The notes: a model not told the origin generated them from the letters alone. Positions 17,827-28,321 are shown, numbered from the stretch's first letter. The stretch: DNA of 64,000 nucleotides from Shouchella tritolerans (GCF_025770735.1 NZ_JAODPB010000002.1:558001-622000), one strand, 5' to 3'. Numbers and translations: made by a program.

Positions 17827-18586
17827 GAAAATTTTGGCGACAAAACGAGAGGAAATCAGCCAACTCCAGTTGCCTGAAAAGCAGTATTTTCCGAAAAAAA
17901 GCCTGAAAGCGTCCTTGCAAAAAGCGTCTTTGCCACTAGGTCTGATTGCGGAAATTAAACAGGCCTCCCCTTCGAAAGGGGTTTTATGTGAGACGATTTC
18001 ACCAACAGCGATCGCACAGGTTTATGAAAAGGGCGGGGCAAGCGCGATTAGCGTTTTGACAGACCGTACGTATTTTCAAGGTGACACTGCTTATGTGGCT
18101 GAAGTGAAAAAGACCGTGTCTTTGCCGGTATTGCGGAAGGATTTTATTTTGTCGCCCCTTCAAGTGGAGGAAACGGCGTGCATTGGCGCAGATGCCATGT
18201 TGTTAATAGCTGGTGCAATGGAAGCGAAGCAGCTCCACGAACTCTATGAACTAGCGTATAGCAAAGGGTTGGAGTGTTTAGTTGAAGTCCATAGTGAAGA
18301 AGAGCTAGAGTCGCTTCTCGCTGTTTTTACTCCAGAAGTAATTGGCATTAATAACCGCAATTTAAAGACGTTTCAAACGTCGATTGCCCAAACCGAGGAG
18401 ATTGCAAAAATGGTGCCGAAAAAAGCGTTGCTTGTGTCCGAGAGTGGCATCCATACACCTGATGACATTGCACGTGTGAAGAAAGCCGGAGCGAACGCTG
18501 TGTTGATCGGCGAACAGTTGATGCGTAAACACGATAAAAGACAAGCGATCATCGACTTGTTTTCTGAAAGTGCGATAAACCAATGA
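17819..18586 (+). CDS. trpC: Indole-3-glycerol phosphate synthase
   Basis: A 255-residue TIM-barrel enzyme closing the indole ring. [49 protein letters not shown]-like INNRNLKTF and the phosphate-binding [11 protein letters not shown] are present. Overlaps both neighbours (8 bases with trpD, 4 with trpF). Confidence 0.97.
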   Translation: MLEKILATKREEISQLQLPEKQYFPKKSLKASLQKASLPLGLIAEIKQASPSKGVLCETISPTAIAQVYEKGGASAISVLTDRTYFQGDTAYVAEVKKTVSLPVLRKDFILSPLQVEETACIGADAMLLIAGAMEAKQLHELYELAYSKGLECLVEVHSEEELESLLAVFTPEVIGINNRNLKTFQTSIAQTEEIAKMVPKKALLVSESGIHTPDDIARVKKAGANAVLIGEQLMRKHDKRQAIIDLFSESAINQ

Positions 18587-19236
18587 AATTAAAATATTGT
18601 GGACTCCATCAGCAAGAGGATGTCGAAGTAGCAGCAGCTTCTCACTGTGATTACATGGGCTTCGTATTGGCAAACAGCAAGCGGAAAGTTGCCCTTCATG
18701 ACGTGGCACAATGGTTGGCTACAACCGACATTAGCACGAAGCAAACGGTAGCGCTTTTTGTGAATGAATCACTTGACACAATCGCACAAGTTGCCAGCAG
18801 CGGCCTATTTGATGTGATCCAGTTACATGGCACCGAAACGCCTGCCTTTTTGCAGGCCGTCAAGGACCGAACACAAAAGCAGGTATGGAAAGCGATCCAT
18901 CATTCAAGCAGCGCGCTCAGCATCATGCAGGCTTTTGCAGGCATCGCCGATGGCTATGTAATTGATTGTAAAAGTGCCAAAGGCTGGGGCGGAACAGGCG
19001 AATCATTCGACTGGAAACAGATCCCTTCTTATAAGGAAGAAGGAGTTCGGCAAGGTACGCAAGTGCTTATTGCAGGCGGAATTACGCCTGAAAACGTCGT
19101 CGAGCTTGCCCACTACCAAGTAGACGGACTGGATGTATCGAGCGGAATTGAAGAGAACGGAAAAAAAAGCGTCGCAAAAATAGGGCGCCTTGAACAAGAA
19201 GCGGGGGTCCATTATGCAGGAAACAATACCAGATAG
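18583..19236 (+). CDS. trpF: Phosphoribosylanthranilate isomerase
   Basis: A 217-residue TIM-barrel isomerase catalysing the Amadori rearrangement of phosphoribosylanthranilate. The N-terminal K-Y-C-G (catalytic cysteine), [29 protein letters not shown], and [10 protein letters not shown] near the phosphate site identify the family. The last 23 bases overlap trpB. Confidence 0.96.
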   Translation: MKLKYCGLHQQEDVEVAAASHCDYMGFVLANSKRKVALHDVAQWLATTDISTKQTVALFVNESLDTIAQVASSGLFDVIQLHGTETPAFLQAVKDRTQKQVWKAIHHSSSALSIMQAFAGIADGYVIDCKSAKGWGGTGESFDWKQIPSYKEEGVRQGTQVLIAGGITPENVVELAHYQVDGLDVSSGIEENGKKSVAKIGRLEQEAGVHYAGNNTR

Positions 19237-20413
19237 CCGCGGCCGTTTTGGCGAGTTCGGCGGCAAATATGTTCCCGAAACATTAATGTCGGCAATTGAA
19301 GAGTTGGAAGCTGGGCTGGCAAAAGCGATGGTTGATCCCGCTTTTATAGGAGAGCTAAAAGCCGACTTGGCTGAATATGCAGGCAGGGAAACACCGCTGA
19401 CGTTTGCAAAAAACATTAGCGCAAAATTAGGCGGAGCCAATATCTATTTAAAACGGGAAGATTTGGTTCATACTGGGGCCCATAAATTGAATAATGCAAT
19501 TGGCCAAGGGCTCCTTGCAAAACGAATGGGCAAAAACAAGCTTGTCGCCGAAACAGGGGCAGGCCAGCACGGCGTCGCCACGGCAACGGTTGCTAGCCGC
19601 CTTGGCATGGAATGCAAAGTGTTTATGGGCGTGGAAGACATGAAGCGGCAAGAGTTAAATGTATTCCGCATGGAATTGCTTGGAGCGGAAGTCGTTCCGG
19701 CGGAAACGGGAAGCCGGACGCTAAAAGACGCCACAAATGAAGCGATTCGCTATTGGGTCTCCCACGCAGATGATACGTTTTATCTAATCGGCTCTGTAGT
19801 TGGCCCACATCCTTATCCGAAAATGGTCCGCAATTTCCAGCGTGTAATTGGCGATGAAGCGAAACAGCAGATTGCAAAAAAGACAGGACGGCTGCCTGAT
19901 ACAATTGTTGCTTGTGTTGGCGGTGGCAGCAACGCAATCGGTATGTTTTACCCGTTTCTCGAGGATGAAGTGGAGCTTGTCGGCGTCGAAGCGGCAGGAC
20001 GGGGGCTCGATACAGCCGAACATGCTGCCACGATCAGCAAAGGTTCGAAAGGAATTATCCATGGCTCGCTTACGTACTTGCTTCAAGATGAAGCTGGGCA
20101 AATCATGGAGCCTTATTCGATTTCCGCAGGGCTTGATTACCCTGGCGTTGGCCCTGAGCATGCCTATTTGGCCGCACAAAAGCGAGTCCGTTATGAAGCT
20201 GTAACCGATAAAGAGGCGCTCGAGGCACTTGCGCTTCTTGCAAAAGAGGAAGGAATCATTCCTGCAATTGAATCGGCTCATGCGTTGGCTAAAGCTTTTC
20301 AAATGGCGAAAACGATGACGCCAAACCAATCTGTGCTCGTATGCTTGTCAGGCAGAGGCGATAAGGATATGCACACATTGCAGCGGGTTTATAAGGAGGG
20401 GTACGATGAATAA
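19214..20413 (+). CDS. trpB: Tryptophan synthase beta chain
   Basis: A 399-residue PLP enzyme condensing indole with serine. [16 protein letters not shown] at the start, the PLP lysine in [29 protein letters not shown] and the phosphate loop [12 protein letters not shown] are intact. The ATG at 19214 matches the family start; an upstream in-frame start at 19190 is rejected because it only adds trpF-overlapping sequence without homology. Overlaps trpA by eight bases. Confidence 0.97.
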   Translation: MQETIPDSRGRFGEFGGKYVPETLMSAIEELEAGLAKAMVDPAFIGELKADLAEYAGRETPLTFAKNISAKLGGANIYLKREDLVHTGAHKLNNAIGQGLLAKRMGKNKLVAETGAGQHGVATATVASRLGMECKVFMGVEDMKRQELNVFRMELLGAEVVPAETGSRTLKDATNEAIRYWVSHADDTFYLIGSVVGPHPYPKMVRNFQRVIGDEAKQQIAKKTGRLPDTIVACVGGGSNAIGMFYPFLEDEVELVGVEAAGRGLDTAEHAATISKGSKGIIHGSLTYLLQDEAGQIMEPYSISAGLDYPGVGPEHAYLAAQKRVRYEAVTDKEALEALALLAKEEGIIPAIESAHALAKAFQMAKTMTPNQSVLVCLSGRGDKDMHTLQRVYKEGYDE

Positions 20414-21215
20414 GCGGCTTACTGACGCTGTAAAAAAGGGCAACTTGTTTATTCCATTCATTACCGCTGGAGACCCGGTGCCAGAAGCAACCATCGCCCT
20501 CGCACTCTCATTACAGAGAAGTGGGGCGGATGTACTAGAGCTTGGCATTCCTTATTCTGACCCATTGGCAGATGGGCCGGTCATTCAAAACGCCTCCAAA
20601 CGTGCACTAGCAGGAGGGATGACGCTGGCTAAGGCTATGGCGCTCGTCCCGGAAATGAGGAAAGCGGGGCTTACAATTCCTGTTATTGTCTTTACTTACG
20701 CCAACCCTTTGCTACAATTTGGGTTTGAACGTTTTTGCGAGACGGCATGCGACTACGGAATTGACGGCCTCCTCGTTCCCGATATGCCGTTTGAAGAGAG
20801 CGAAACATTGGCTAATGAGTGCGAAAAACAAGGGCTTGCCCTTATTTCACTTGTAGCGCCAACATCTCAGCAACGGATCAAAGCGATTGCCAGCCGCGCC
20901 CAAGGCTTCCTTTACTGTGTATCCTCACTAGGCGTAACGGGAGCGAGAAAAACACTTCATCCACAAGTGGAAGCTTTTTTAAAGCTGGTAAAAGAAGCAT
21001 CGCCTGTCCCGTATGTAGTTGGATTTGGCATTTCCAGCTACGAACAAGTTGAGGAAATGGGGCGCCATGCTGACGGTGTTGTGATCGGGAGCGCGATTGT
21101 TGAGCAAATTGGCCTCAGATGCGAGGCGTTGAAACAGGCGGAATCACGAGATGAAGCAGTCAAAGAAATTGAGCAATATGTCAATTCTCTCCTTCATCCC
21201 GCTCCGACCTATTAA
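20406..21215 (+). CDS. trpA: Tryptophan synthase alpha chain
   Basis: A 269-residue TIM barrel that splits indole-3-glycerol phosphate to indole. [28 protein letters not shown] with the catalytic Glu/Asp, [11 protein letters not shown] and [10 protein letters not shown] are present. RBS AAGGAGGGG lies within the end of trpB. It is the last trp gene; hisC follows 68 bases later. Confidence 0.97.
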   Translation: MNKRLTDAVKKGNLFIPFITAGDPVPEATIALALSLQRSGADVLELGIPYSDPLADGPVIQNASKRALAGGMTLAKAMALVPEMRKAGLTIPVIVFTYANPLLQFGFERFCETACDYGIDGLLVPDMPFEESETLANECEKQGLALISLVAPTSQQRIKAIASRAQGFLYCVSSLGVTGARKTLHPQVEAFLKLVKEASPVPYVVGFGISSYEQVEEMGRHADGVVIGSAIVEQIGLRCEALKQAESRDEAVKEIEQYVNSLLHPAPTY

Positions 21216-21283
21216 ACAGTTGCTAGTACGCTTGATTTTGCGTAGGATAGCTAGTAAGACTAGGGAAAGCAGGTGCAGACACG

Positions 21284-22393
21284 ATGTTAGCAAAAAAACA
21301 AATACAAGGGTTGCCGCCATATGCCCCAGGCAAGCCGATTGAAGATGTGAAAAGGGAATACGGTTTAGAGACCGTCATAAAAATGGCATCGAATGAAAAT
21401 CCGTATGGGGCGTCTCCTGCTGTGGCAAAGGCGATTGCCGATGGAGCATCAAAAACGTTTTTGTATCCGGATGGCTATGGCACAGCCTTGCGCAAAGCAC
21501 TTGCTGCCAAACATAAAGTAGATGAAGGACAGCTTATATTAGGAAATGGTACCGATGAAGTTATTCAACTACTATGCAGAAGTTTTTTAACGCCTGAGAC
21601 CAACACGGTTATGGCGACGCCCTCTTTTTCTCAGTACAAGTTAAATGCAACGATTGAAGGGGCAACAATAAAAGAAATAACCGTTAAAGAAGACGGCTCC
21701 CACGATTTAGACGCAATGCTTGCAGCGATTGACGGCCAAACGCGGATTGTCTGGATTTGCAATCCTAACAATCCAAATGGGGTCGCACTCGGCGAAGCCG
21801 ATTTGAAAAAGTTTTTAGACGACGTTCCAACCACATGCTTGGTCGTTGTTGATGAAGCGTACTATGAATATGTAGAATTAGAAGACTTCCCAAACAGCGT
21901 CGCGCTGCTAAACGCATACCCGCAGCTAGTTGTGTTGCGGACGTTCTCAAAAGCATATGGCCTTGCGGGCCTCCGCGTCGGCTACGGCATTAGCCAGCGT
22001 GAGATTGCTCGCCAAGTTGAGCCTGTGCGATTGCCCTTTAACAACAACATCCTCGCCCACACAGCCGCGCTCGCAGCATTAGAAGACGAAGCGTTTATTG
22101 CAGCGTGCAGGCAAAAAAACAGTGTCGAAAAGGCAAAATTGCGCGCTTTCTTTGAAGCGAGAGGGATGTTTGTGTTTCCGTCGGAAACAAACTTCTTACT
22201 AGTGGAAACAGGGATTCCGGGAGATGTGGTCTTTCAAGCTTTTCTTGAAAATGGCTTTATTCTCCGCTCAGGGGAAGCGCTCGGTTACCCGACGGCAATC
22301 CGCATTTCCATAGGCAATGAGGCAGAAAATGATGCCTTTATCGAAAAAGCTCCTGAGATTTTGGACCAGCTCCTTGCAAGCTTAGGCGCATAA
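21284..22393 (+). CDS. hisC: Histidinol-phosphate / aromatic aminotransferase
   Basis: A 369-residue fold-type I PLP aminotransferase. In this position of B. subtilis HisC serves both histidine synthesis and transamination of aromatic 2-oxo acids. ASNENPYG, YPDGYGTALRKALA, ILGNGTDEVI, NPNNPNG, DEAYYEY and the PLP-lysine segment TFSKAYGLAGLRVGYG are seen. The 68-base gap before it contains only a weak TACGC/GCGTA hairpin. Confidence 0.95.
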   Translation: MLAKKQIQGLPPYAPGKPIEDVKREYGLETVIKMASNENPYGASPAVAKAIADGASKTFLYPDGYGTALRKALAAKHKVDEGQLILGNGTDEVIQLLCRSFLTPETNTVMATPSFSQYKLNATIEGATIKEITVKEDGSHDLDAMLAAIDGQTRIVWICNPNNPNGVALGEADLKKFLDDVPTTCLVVVDEAYYEYVELEDFPNSVALLNAYPQLVVLRTFSKAYGLAGLRVGYGISQREIARQVEPVRLPFNNNILAHTAALAALEDEAFIAACRQKNSVEKAKLRAFFEARGMFVFPSETNFLLVETGIPGDVVFQAFLENGFILRSGEALGYPTAIRISIGNEAENDAFIEKAPEILDQLLASLGA

Positions 22394-22415
22394 AGAGTAG
22401 GAGAATGGTATTGAC

Positions 22416-23513
22416 ATGAAGCGTACAGCATTTGTTGTCGGGATGGGGTTGATTGGCGGCTCCATCTCGCTTGCAATCAAGCGCGACCAAGATGTCCATT
22501 TGGTCGGCTATGATATTTCAGCCGAACAGCTCCATATGGCTAAAGCACTTGGCGTAATTGATAAGGCTGCCTCAAGCCTAGAAGAAGGCGCACAAGCGGC
22601 TGATTTTATCATTTTGGCAGTGCCGGTAAGCAAAACGATTGAATTGATTGAGCAGCTTAGCACGATCTCGTTGAAACAGGGGGTCATAGTCACTGATGTA
22701 GGCTCGACAAAGCAAGATATTGCCGCGGCTGCTGATAAACATTTCGGTGACAACGTCTGCTTTATTGGCGGTCATCCGATGGCAGGCTCACATAAATCGG
22801 GCGTCGAGGCAGCAAAAGCACATTTGTTTGAAAATGCGTTTTACTTGCTTGCCCCTGGCAAGAATAGTGAGCCGCGCCATATTATCGCCTTGCAAAATTT
22901 GTTGAAAGGCACGAAAGCGCGTTTTTTGCAGATGGAACCACAACAGCATGACAAACTGGCAGGCACAGTGAGCCATTTTCCCCATATTATTGCAGCAAGC
23001 CTAGTCCATCAGCTCAAAAAGCTTGAAAAAACCGATCCAGAGGTAGCCCAATTAGCGGCAGGTGGTTTCAGGGACATTACGCGGATTGCCTCAGCGAGCC
23101 CGGTCATGTGGCGTGATGTGCTTTTGCATAATAAAGAAGAAATGCTACGCCTATTTGCCGAATGGCAAATCGAGATGGATTCCGTAAAGGAAATGGTTGA
23201 ACGCTGCGACGGCAAAGCCATTCATGCTTACTTCCAAGAAGCAAAAGCATTCCGTGAAGAGTTGCCACAGCGCGAAAAAGGTGCCATACCGGCTTTTTAT
23301 GATTTGTTCGTCGATGTTCCTGACCATCCAGGCGTTATTTCCGATGTGACAAGGATACTTGCTAATAAAGAGATTAGCATTACCAATATTCGAATATTAG
23401 AGACGCGGGAAGACATTATGGGCGTTTTACGCCTTAGTTTCCGTTCAGAAGAGGATCGAGTACATGCCCAGGAAGAACTGAAACGGCATATGTATGAAAC
23501 TTACACGATATAA
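22416..23513 (+). CDS. tyrA: Prephenate dehydrogenase with ACT domain
   Basis: A 365-residue enzyme oxidising prephenate to 4-hydroxyphenylpyruvate with NAD. The Rossmann motif [13 protein letters not shown] is at the N-terminus, [12 protein letters not shown] marks the substrate region, and the last 75 residues ([22 protein letters not shown] and on) form an ACT domain, probably for tyrosine feedback. Slightly overlapped at its end by the open frame of aroA, whose real start is ten bases after the tyrA stop. Confidence 0.96.
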   Translation: MKRTAFVVGMGLIGGSISLAIKRDQDVHLVGYDISAEQLHMAKALGVIDKAASSLEEGAQAADFIILAVPVSKTIELIEQLSTISLKQGVIVTDVGSTKQDIAAAADKHFGDNVCFIGGHPMAGSHKSGVEAAKAHLFENAFYLLAPGKNSEPRHIIALQNLLKGTKARFLQMEPQQHDKLAGTVSHFPHIIAASLVHQLKKLEKTDPEVAQLAAGGFRDITRIASASPVMWRDVLLHNKEEMLRLFAEWQIEMDSVKEMVERCDGKAIHAYFQEAKAFREELPQREKGAIPAFYDLFVDVPDHPGVISDVTRILANKEISITNIRILETREDIMGVLRLSFRSEEDRVHAQEELKRHMYETYTI

Positions 23514-23523
23514 GGAGAAGAGT

Positions 23524-24816
23524 ATGGACGAGACGATAAAGGTGCTAAACAAAGCAGAATCAGGTTTGTCAGGGACAATTGTCGTGCCTGGCGATAAATC
23601 GATTTCACACCGTGCTGTCATGTTTGGCGCTATGGCGAATGGCACAACAAACGTCAGCGGATTTCTTCCTGGCGATGATTGTTTAAGCACGATCGCCTGT
23701 TTTCGGCAAATGGGCGTGGCGATTGAACAAAAAGGCGACAAAGTCACGGTTGAAGGCAAAGGGTTAGATGGGCTGAAAGAGCCAAATGGGGTGTTAGATG
23801 TCGGCAATTCCGGCACAACGATCCGTTTGCTATTGGGCGTCCTTTCTGGTCGGCCTTTCCATTCGGTCGTTGTCGGTGACGATTCGATTGGCAAACGACC
23901 GATGGCACGGGTGACTGCACCACTTCGCCAAATGGGCGCGCAAATTGACGGACGGGAAATGGGAAATAAAACACCGTTATCGATCCGTGGTGGGCAGACG
24001 AAAGCAATCGAGTATACGATGCCTGTAGCAAGCGCACAAGTCAAATCAGCGCTTCTGTTAGCGGGATTGCAAGCAGAAGGGCAAACATCCGTTACAGAGC
24101 CGCAAACAACAAGAGACCATACAGAACGAATGCTTCATGCTTTTGGCGTCGAAGTGAAGACAGCGGGCAAGACCATTTCCATTCAAGGCGGCCAGTCCCT
24201 CCAAGCAGCAGACGTCATTGTTCCAGGGGATATTTCGTCGGCGGCCTTTTTCCTTGTCGCAGGCTGTATCGTTCCAGGGAGTCGCGTCCACTTAAAGAAT
24301 GTAGGCTTAAATCCAACGCGTGCTGGAATTCTTGAAGTCTTGAAGCGGAGTGGAGCAAAGCTGTCGATTGACGAACAAGTGACTGCAGGCGGTGAGCCAC
24401 GGGGCGATATCACAATATCAACAAGCAAGCTCTCGCCGTTTGTCATTGAAGGAGAGGAAGTGCCCACGTTAATTGATGAAATACCGGTTTTAGCAGTGCT
24501 TGCTACGCAAATTACGGGCACAACCATCATCCGAGATGCTGAAGAGCTAAAAGTGAAAGAAACAAACCGCATTGATACGGTTGTAGGCGAATTGGCTAAG
24601 CTTGGTGCCGACATTGAAGCGACCAACGACGGTATGATTATCCGTGGCGGTGAGCCACTTACAGGCGGGAAAGTGGATTCCCATGGCGACCACCGTATTG
24701 GCATGGCGCTCGTCATTGCCTCTTTATGCGCAAATGGACCGGTAGAATTAGCAAACACTGGCGCGATTTCTGTATCGTATCCTCAGTTTTTTGAGCATTT
24801 ACAATCGCTACAGTAG
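23524..24816 (+). CDS. aroA: 3-Phosphoshikimate 1-carboxyvinyltransferase (EPSP synthase)
   Basis: A 430-residue enzyme joining shikimate-3-phosphate and phosphoenolpyruvate. [53 protein letters not shown], the [14 protein letters not shown] active-site region and [10 protein letters not shown] are all intact. The ATG at 23524 follows AAGGAGAAGAG. It closes the aromatic supraoperon and is called aroE in older B. subtilis maps. Confidence 0.97.
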   Translation: MDETIKVLNKAESGLSGTIVVPGDKSISHRAVMFGAMANGTTNVSGFLPGDDCLSTIACFRQMGVAIEQKGDKVTVEGKGLDGLKEPNGVLDVGNSGTTIRLLLGVLSGRPFHSVVVGDDSIGKRPMARVTAPLRQMGAQIDGREMGNKTPLSIRGGQTKAIEYTMPVASAQVKSALLLAGLQAEGQTSVTEPQTTRDHTERMLHAFGVEVKTAGKTISIQGGQSLQAADVIVPGDISSAAFFLVAGCIVPGSRVHLKNVGLNPTRAGILEVLKRSGAKLSIDEQVTAGGEPRGDITISTSKLSPFVIEGEEVPTLIDEIPVLAVLATQITGTTIIRDAEELKVKETNRIDTVVGELAKLGADIEATNDGMIIRGGEPLTGGKVDSHGDHRIGMALVIASLCANGPVELANTGAISVSYPQFFEHLQSLQ

Positions 24817-24860
24817 AAAAAACGTCCAAGCAAATCGAAATCGGTTGTAGAGAGAGGCGC

Positions 24861-24954
24861 GTAGTCAAGGAAAACGAGGACAGGAGCAAATGGTTCCGTG
24901 TGCGTGAACAGTTGCAAAGCAGATCAACGAAGATACGAGCAGTGTTTATAGTCT
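24861..24954 (+). repeat. Diverged copy of the dispersed repeat family (copy E)
   Basis: The stretch shows spaced matches to the right half of the 161-bp repeats at 41513 and 48755: GTGCGTGAAC, GCAAAGCA, then AACGAAGATACGAGC and GTTTATAGTCT, directly abutting a terminator. Weakly conserved; recognised by order of matching segments. Confidence 0.5.
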
Positions 24955-24981
24955 AAAAGCAAGCCATGTGCTTGCTTTTTT
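24955..24981 (+). terminator. Terminator after the aromatic supraoperon
   Basis: AAAAGCAAG pairs with CTTGCTTTT around CCATGTG, with a T-run to 24981. The remaining gap to ypiA holds two cre-like sites and a promoter. Confidence 0.85.
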
Positions 24982-25002
24982 GCCCCAAAAAAAGAATCCA
25001 CC

Positions 25003-25022
25003 TGTAAACGAAAGCGTTTACA
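25003..25022. promoter_or_regulatory. cre-like palindrome upstream of ypiA
   Basis: TGTAAACG (25003-25010) and CGTTTACA (25015-25022) form a perfect 8-bp inverted repeat with a 4-base centre. Read on either strand it matches the CcpA cre consensus TGNAANCGNWNNCW at 13 of 14 positions. Confidence 0.55.
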
Positions 25023-25096
25023 AATGGATTTAGCCATAATAGCTAAGAATGTATGGATAGGAGTGGAGAGAAACCATACGCTAATTAGAGAATAAA

Positions 25097-25110
25097 CGAA
25101 AACGCTTCCA
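25097..25110 (+). promoter_or_regulatory. Second cre-like site upstream of ypiA
   Basis: CGAAAACGCTTCCA matches the cre consensus at 13 of 14 positions (first T replaced by C), 57 bases before the predicted -35. Confidence 0.5.
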
Positions 25111-25166
25111 TTGTCAACAGGTTTTGCCATAAAAGATTTTTTTAAAATGATGGGCAAACAGAATGG

Positions 25167-25194
25167 TTGAAAGGGCACAATTGCTTACTATAAA
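25167..25194 (+). promoter_or_regulatory. Sigma-A-type promoter of ypiA
   Basis: TTGAAA (25167-25172), 16-base spacer, TATAAA (25189-25194), close to the ypiA start. Confidence 0.65.
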
Positions 25195-25209
25195 ATAAAG
25201 GCAAGAAGC

Positions 25210-26493
25210 ATGCAAAAGGAGCATGATGTTTTTGTGGATATAAAAAAGAAAGTTTATGCATCGATTGAATCTGGGAATGTAGAAGAAGCACTCCGTTTAC
25301 TAGATGCGTTTGCGAATACAACGAACCATGACCAGCTCTACCAAGCAGCGCAGCTTTATTATGAGCTAGGACATGTTGATAAAGCACGGCCGCTTATTGA
25401 ACAATTGCTCGAATTATACCCTGATGAAGGGGAGTTGTACGTTTTGGCGGCAGAAATGATGATTGACGCCGACCAAGAAGACGAAGCGATTGAGTTTTTG
25501 CTAGAGATCGGCGAAAACGATCCAAGTTTTTTACAAGCTCAACTGCTGCTTGCTGATTTATACCAGTTGCAATCTCTTGATGAAGCAGCTGAGCAAAGAC
25601 TGCTTGCTGCCCATAAAAAAGCGCCTAATGAGGTCATCATTACGTATGCACTCGGTGAATTTTATCTTGAACAAGGTTCATATAATAAAGCAATCCCGTA
25701 TTTAAAACAGGCATTGCATGCAAAAGAGGAGCTAGGCGATATGAATGTCGGTTTGGCGCTTGCTGAAGCTTACGGGGCTAATGGCCAGTTTGAAGACGCG
25801 CTTTTGCTCTACCACCAGCAAAAACAGAATGAACTTCCGCCGAATGCATTGTTTAACTTTGGTTTCACCGCTTTTCAGCAAGGTGATTACACGGTGGCGA
25901 TTGAACAGCTTGAGGCTGTGAAGACACTGGACCCTGATTTCACAAGTGTCTATGTGCCGCTTGCACGCGCTTATGAAGCAGAAAGGCGTTATGAGGAAGC
26001 ATTCGAAACATTGACCGCGGGCATGCGTATGGATGAATTTAATGATGCGCTGCCATTACTTGCCGGGAAACTGCTGTATAAACAACAGGATTTTGTCGGC
26101 GCTGAACAATACTTGCGCCAGGCAATTGCTTTAAATCCAACAAATACAGAGGCATTGCAAACACTAGCAGCGTTTTTCCGGGAGCAAGAACGATTTGACG
26201 ATTTGCTGGAGCTTGTCGAACACGCCAAGTCCTACGGCGAAACAGATGCGCTGCTTGTTTGGTACGAAGCACTCGCTCATAAAGAGCTGGAGTATTATGA
26301 AACGGCACGGGAAAAATACAAAGAGGCCTATGTTGCTTTTCATGAAGACACAGACTTTTTAAGCGAGTATGGTCACTTTCTCTTGGAAGAGGGAGAGCGG
26401 AAAAAGGCGGTAGAACTTTTTCAAAAAGCGCTGCAACAAAGCCCTGAGCGGGGTGATTTGTCAGAACTCCTCAATGAATTGCAAGCAGAATAG
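25210..26493 (+). CDS. ypiA: TPR-repeat protein YpiA
   Basis: A 427-residue soluble protein built almost wholly of tetratricopeptide helical pairs; recurring L-x-x-x-Y/A-x-x-G/A-x-x-x-x-A patterns run from about residue 35 to the end. TPR proteins are protein-interaction scaffolds; the partner is not visible here. Position between aroA and ypiB matches B. subtilis ypiA. The start is uncertain: ATG 25210 has only AAAGG before it, while in-frame GTG 25234 follows AAAAGGAG at 25214-25221 with a long spacing. Confidence 0.85.
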   Translation: MQKEHDVFVDIKKKVYASIESGNVEEALRLLDAFANTTNHDQLYQAAQLYYELGHVDKARPLIEQLLELYPDEGELYVLAAEMMIDADQEDEAIEFLLEIGENDPSFLQAQLLLADLYQLQSLDEAAEQRLLAAHKKAPNEVIITYALGEFYLEQGSYNKAIPYLKQALHAKEELGDMNVGLALAEAYGANGQFEDALLLYHQQKQNELPPNALFNFGFTAFQQGDYTVAIEQLEAVKTLDPDFTSVYVPLARAYEAERRYEEAFETLTAGMRMDEFNDALPLLAGKLLYKQQDFVGAEQYLRQAIALNPTNTEALQTLAAFFREQERFDDLLELVEHAKSYGETDALLVWYEALAHKELEYYETAREKYKEAYVAFHEDTDFLSEYGHFLLEEGERKKAVELFQKALQQSPERGDLSELLNELQAE

Positions 26494-26622
26494 CCTCCTA
26501 CAGCGCGATTTGTAGAAAACGAATTGTGGCTAGAAAAAGGATTCAGGCAATGGCAAGGCGAATTTACAGGTATGCAGGAGCTTAGGAAAGTTTCCAACGA
26601 ATTCAGAAAGGGGGAGTGAGCA

Positions 26623-27168
26623 ATGAGCAATATGGTTCCAGTCATGGACAAAAAAGCATTTTTGCGTAGCTTTCTCAAACGCCATCAACTGAAAAGGCGA
26701 GAATGTGCTTGGCTTTTGAACTACTTGATGAATGATGATACGTTAATGGAACGAGTTCACTTTTTAAACCATTCTGAAGGCACGCCAAAAGCTTTGGTTA
26801 TTTCTGCTCAAGGAATCGAACAAATCCCATTTTCTTTCCGTAAAAAGCATCATGTCACAACAGATTGCGAAAAAGCGTTCCACGACATTCGCTTAAATCA
26901 AACAGAAGACATATATATTGAGCTCCACTTCCAAGAGCGCTTAACGTGCCCGCAGTATTTAGCGGTGCTCGAAGACAATCCGTACTTGCCAGAAACGCAA
27001 GAAAGGGCCCAGGCATTTGAGCGAAAAGCGGAAGCGCTTTTGCAGGAGTCTGTTCGCTTGTTCCAACTCAAAAAGCTGTCGGAAGCAATTGACGAGGCGC
27101 TTGACAACGGCGATAAGGAGGCGTTCATGGAATTGAGTGAACGGCTAAATCGCTTAAGAAAATCTTGA
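26623..27168 (+). CDS. ypiB: UPF0302 family protein YpiB
   Basis: A 181-residue soluble protein of unknown biochemical role, close to B. subtilis YpiB: KKAFLRSFLKRHQLKRRECAW, LNYLMNDDTLMERVHF, TTDCEKAFHDIRLN and a helical C-terminus with ALDNGDKEAFMELS. The ATG at 26623 follows AAGGGGGAG. The 129-base gap before it contains no clear signal. A terminator follows at once. Confidence 0.9.
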   Translation: MSNMVPVMDKKAFLRSFLKRHQLKRRECAWLLNYLMNDDTLMERVHFLNHSEGTPKALVISAQGIEQIPFSFRKKHHVTTDCEKAFHDIRLNQTEDIYIELHFQERLTCPQYLAVLEDNPYLPETQERAQAFERKAEALLQESVRLFQLKKLSEAIDEALDNGDKEAFMELSERLNRLRKS

Positions 27169-27197
27169 AAACAGGGCCAACTGGCTCTGTTTTTTTG
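27169..27197 (+). terminator. Terminator after ypiB
   Basis: ACAGGGCC, loop AACT, GGCTCTGT and seven T residues. Confidence 0.85.
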
Positions 27198-27230
27198 CTA
27201 TACTAGAAAGGGACAAAAGGAGAGGATGAT

Positions 27231-27698
27231 ATGCGGTTTCGCGCAGCAGACATTGATACATATTTAAAAGCGGCGGACTATGTAGACACAGCACTTATTC
27301 CGCTAATGAAAACAACGTGGGATACAGAGGCGAAATCGGTGACGCAAGCGGTTGAGTTTACTGCTCAGCTAGCAGATGAAATGGAACGGCAATTTCACGG
27401 GCGGATCATGCAATTTCCTGCTTTTACTTATGCCCAATCAGAACCAATGGCAAGCCGCATTGACAGGCTGTTAGGGTGGGCAGCCGATTTAAAAGCAGCC
27501 TCATTTTCCCACATTTGTTTGTTGACTGCTGACGGGGAATGGAAAACGGCTGAAAAGGAGCTTGACGGAATGGCACTGTTTTTTGTGCCGGCGCTTCCCC
27601 TTGAATTTGTTGAAGCGAAGCACCGTAAAGAAGTGATGGACGGGCAGTTGAAACAGCTTATTCCCCTTTTATCGCAGCTATGGCAACAAAAAGTCTGA
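27231..27698 (+). CDS. ypiF: YpiF/DUF2487-like protein
   Basis: A 155-residue soluble protein of unknown function. It matches B. subtilis YpiF in size, position before qcrA and pattern (Y-V/I-D-T-A-L/V-I-P-L near residue 20, E-x-x-F-x-G-R, a W-x-x-x-x-x-L-x-G segment and F-V-P-x-L-P-L-E near residue 125). It starts at ATG 27231 after AAAGGAGAGG. Confidence 0.85.
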   Translation: MRFRAADIDTYLKAADYVDTALIPLMKTTWDTEAKSVTQAVEFTAQLADEMERQFHGRIMQFPAFTYAQSEPMASRIDRLLGWAADLKAASFSHICLLTADGEWKTAEKELDGMALFFVPALPLEFVEAKHRKEVMDGQLKQLIPLLSQLWQQKV

Positions 27699-27718
27699 AA
27701 GCGCTCTTCTAACTTATA

Positions 27719-27748
27719 TTGCGCAATGTAGGCGGTTTATAGTATGAT
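27719..27748 (+). promoter_or_regulatory. Promoter of the qcr operon
   Basis: TTGCGC (27719-27724), 18-base spacer, TATGAT (27743-27748). The untranslated leader would be about 75 bases and contains an overlapping small ORF (see findings). Confidence 0.6.
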
Positions 27749-27829
27749 GGTATCGTCCTAGTATTAGTCTTGTTAAGAATGCTCAGAATAAAAGGAGCAC
27801 AATTATGAACGTTGTTAGGAGGGAAAATA

Positions 27830-28321
27830 GTGAGCGAGAGAGACCACAAAGTATCAAGACGGCAATTTTTATCGTACACGCTCACTGGCGTCGGCGGTTT
27901 CATGGCTGCTGGCATGTTAATGCCGATGATTCGCTTTGCCCTTGATCCTGCCTTAAAAGCAGGTGCGGAGTCGGATATGCAGCTCGTTTGCGAACTGGAT
28001 GATTTGACCGATGTGCCGCAGCGGTTTACATGGAGCTTCACGCAAGTTGACTCATGGTACGAGTCACAAGTAGAGCACGAAGCTTACATCTATTTGGACG
28101 GCGATAAAGTTGTCGCTCTATCTTCAGTATGCACTCATCTTGGTTGCACGGTTTCGTACAATGAAGATGCGAGCGAGTTCCAATGCCCATGCCATGGAGG
28201 CCGTTTTGAAGAGGATGGTACGAATATCGCCGGAACGCCACCAACGCGACCGCTTGATGTTTTTGAAGTCGTGGTGGAAGGCAATCAAGTTTATCTTGGA
28301 CAGGTGAGTCAAAGAACTTAG
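27830..28321 (+). CDS. qcrA: Menaquinol:cytochrome c reductase, Rieske iron-sulfur subunit
   Basis: A 163-residue membrane-anchored Rieske protein that takes electrons from menaquinol. A twin-Arg-like start (S-R-R-Q-F-L) precedes one membrane helix (GVGGFMAAGMLMPM). The [2Fe-2S] motifs are C-T-H-L-G-C and C-P-C-H-G-G. The GTG at 27830 is chosen from the strong AGGAGG at 27818-27823 and the family start; the frame is open upstream to 27812. First gene of qcrABC. Confidence 0.96.
   Translation: MSERDHKVSRRQFLSYTLTGVGGFMAAGMLMPMIRFALDPALKAGAESDMQLVCELDDLTDVPQRFTWSFTQVDSWYESQVEHEAYIYLDGDKVVALSSVCTHLGCTVSYNEDASEFQCPCHGGRFEEDGTNIAGTPPTRPLDVFEVVVEGNQVYLGQVSQRT

Noticed and set aside
24817-25110. 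CRISPR-like or tRNA features in the longer gaps
   Set aside because: No regularly spaced identical repeats and no cloverleaf-like sequence were seen here or in the other gaps of the window.
24924-25178. 84-codon minus-strand ORF between aroA and ypiA
   Set aside because: It runs through a terminator, two cre-like sites and a promoter region, has no RBS and no recognisable domain.
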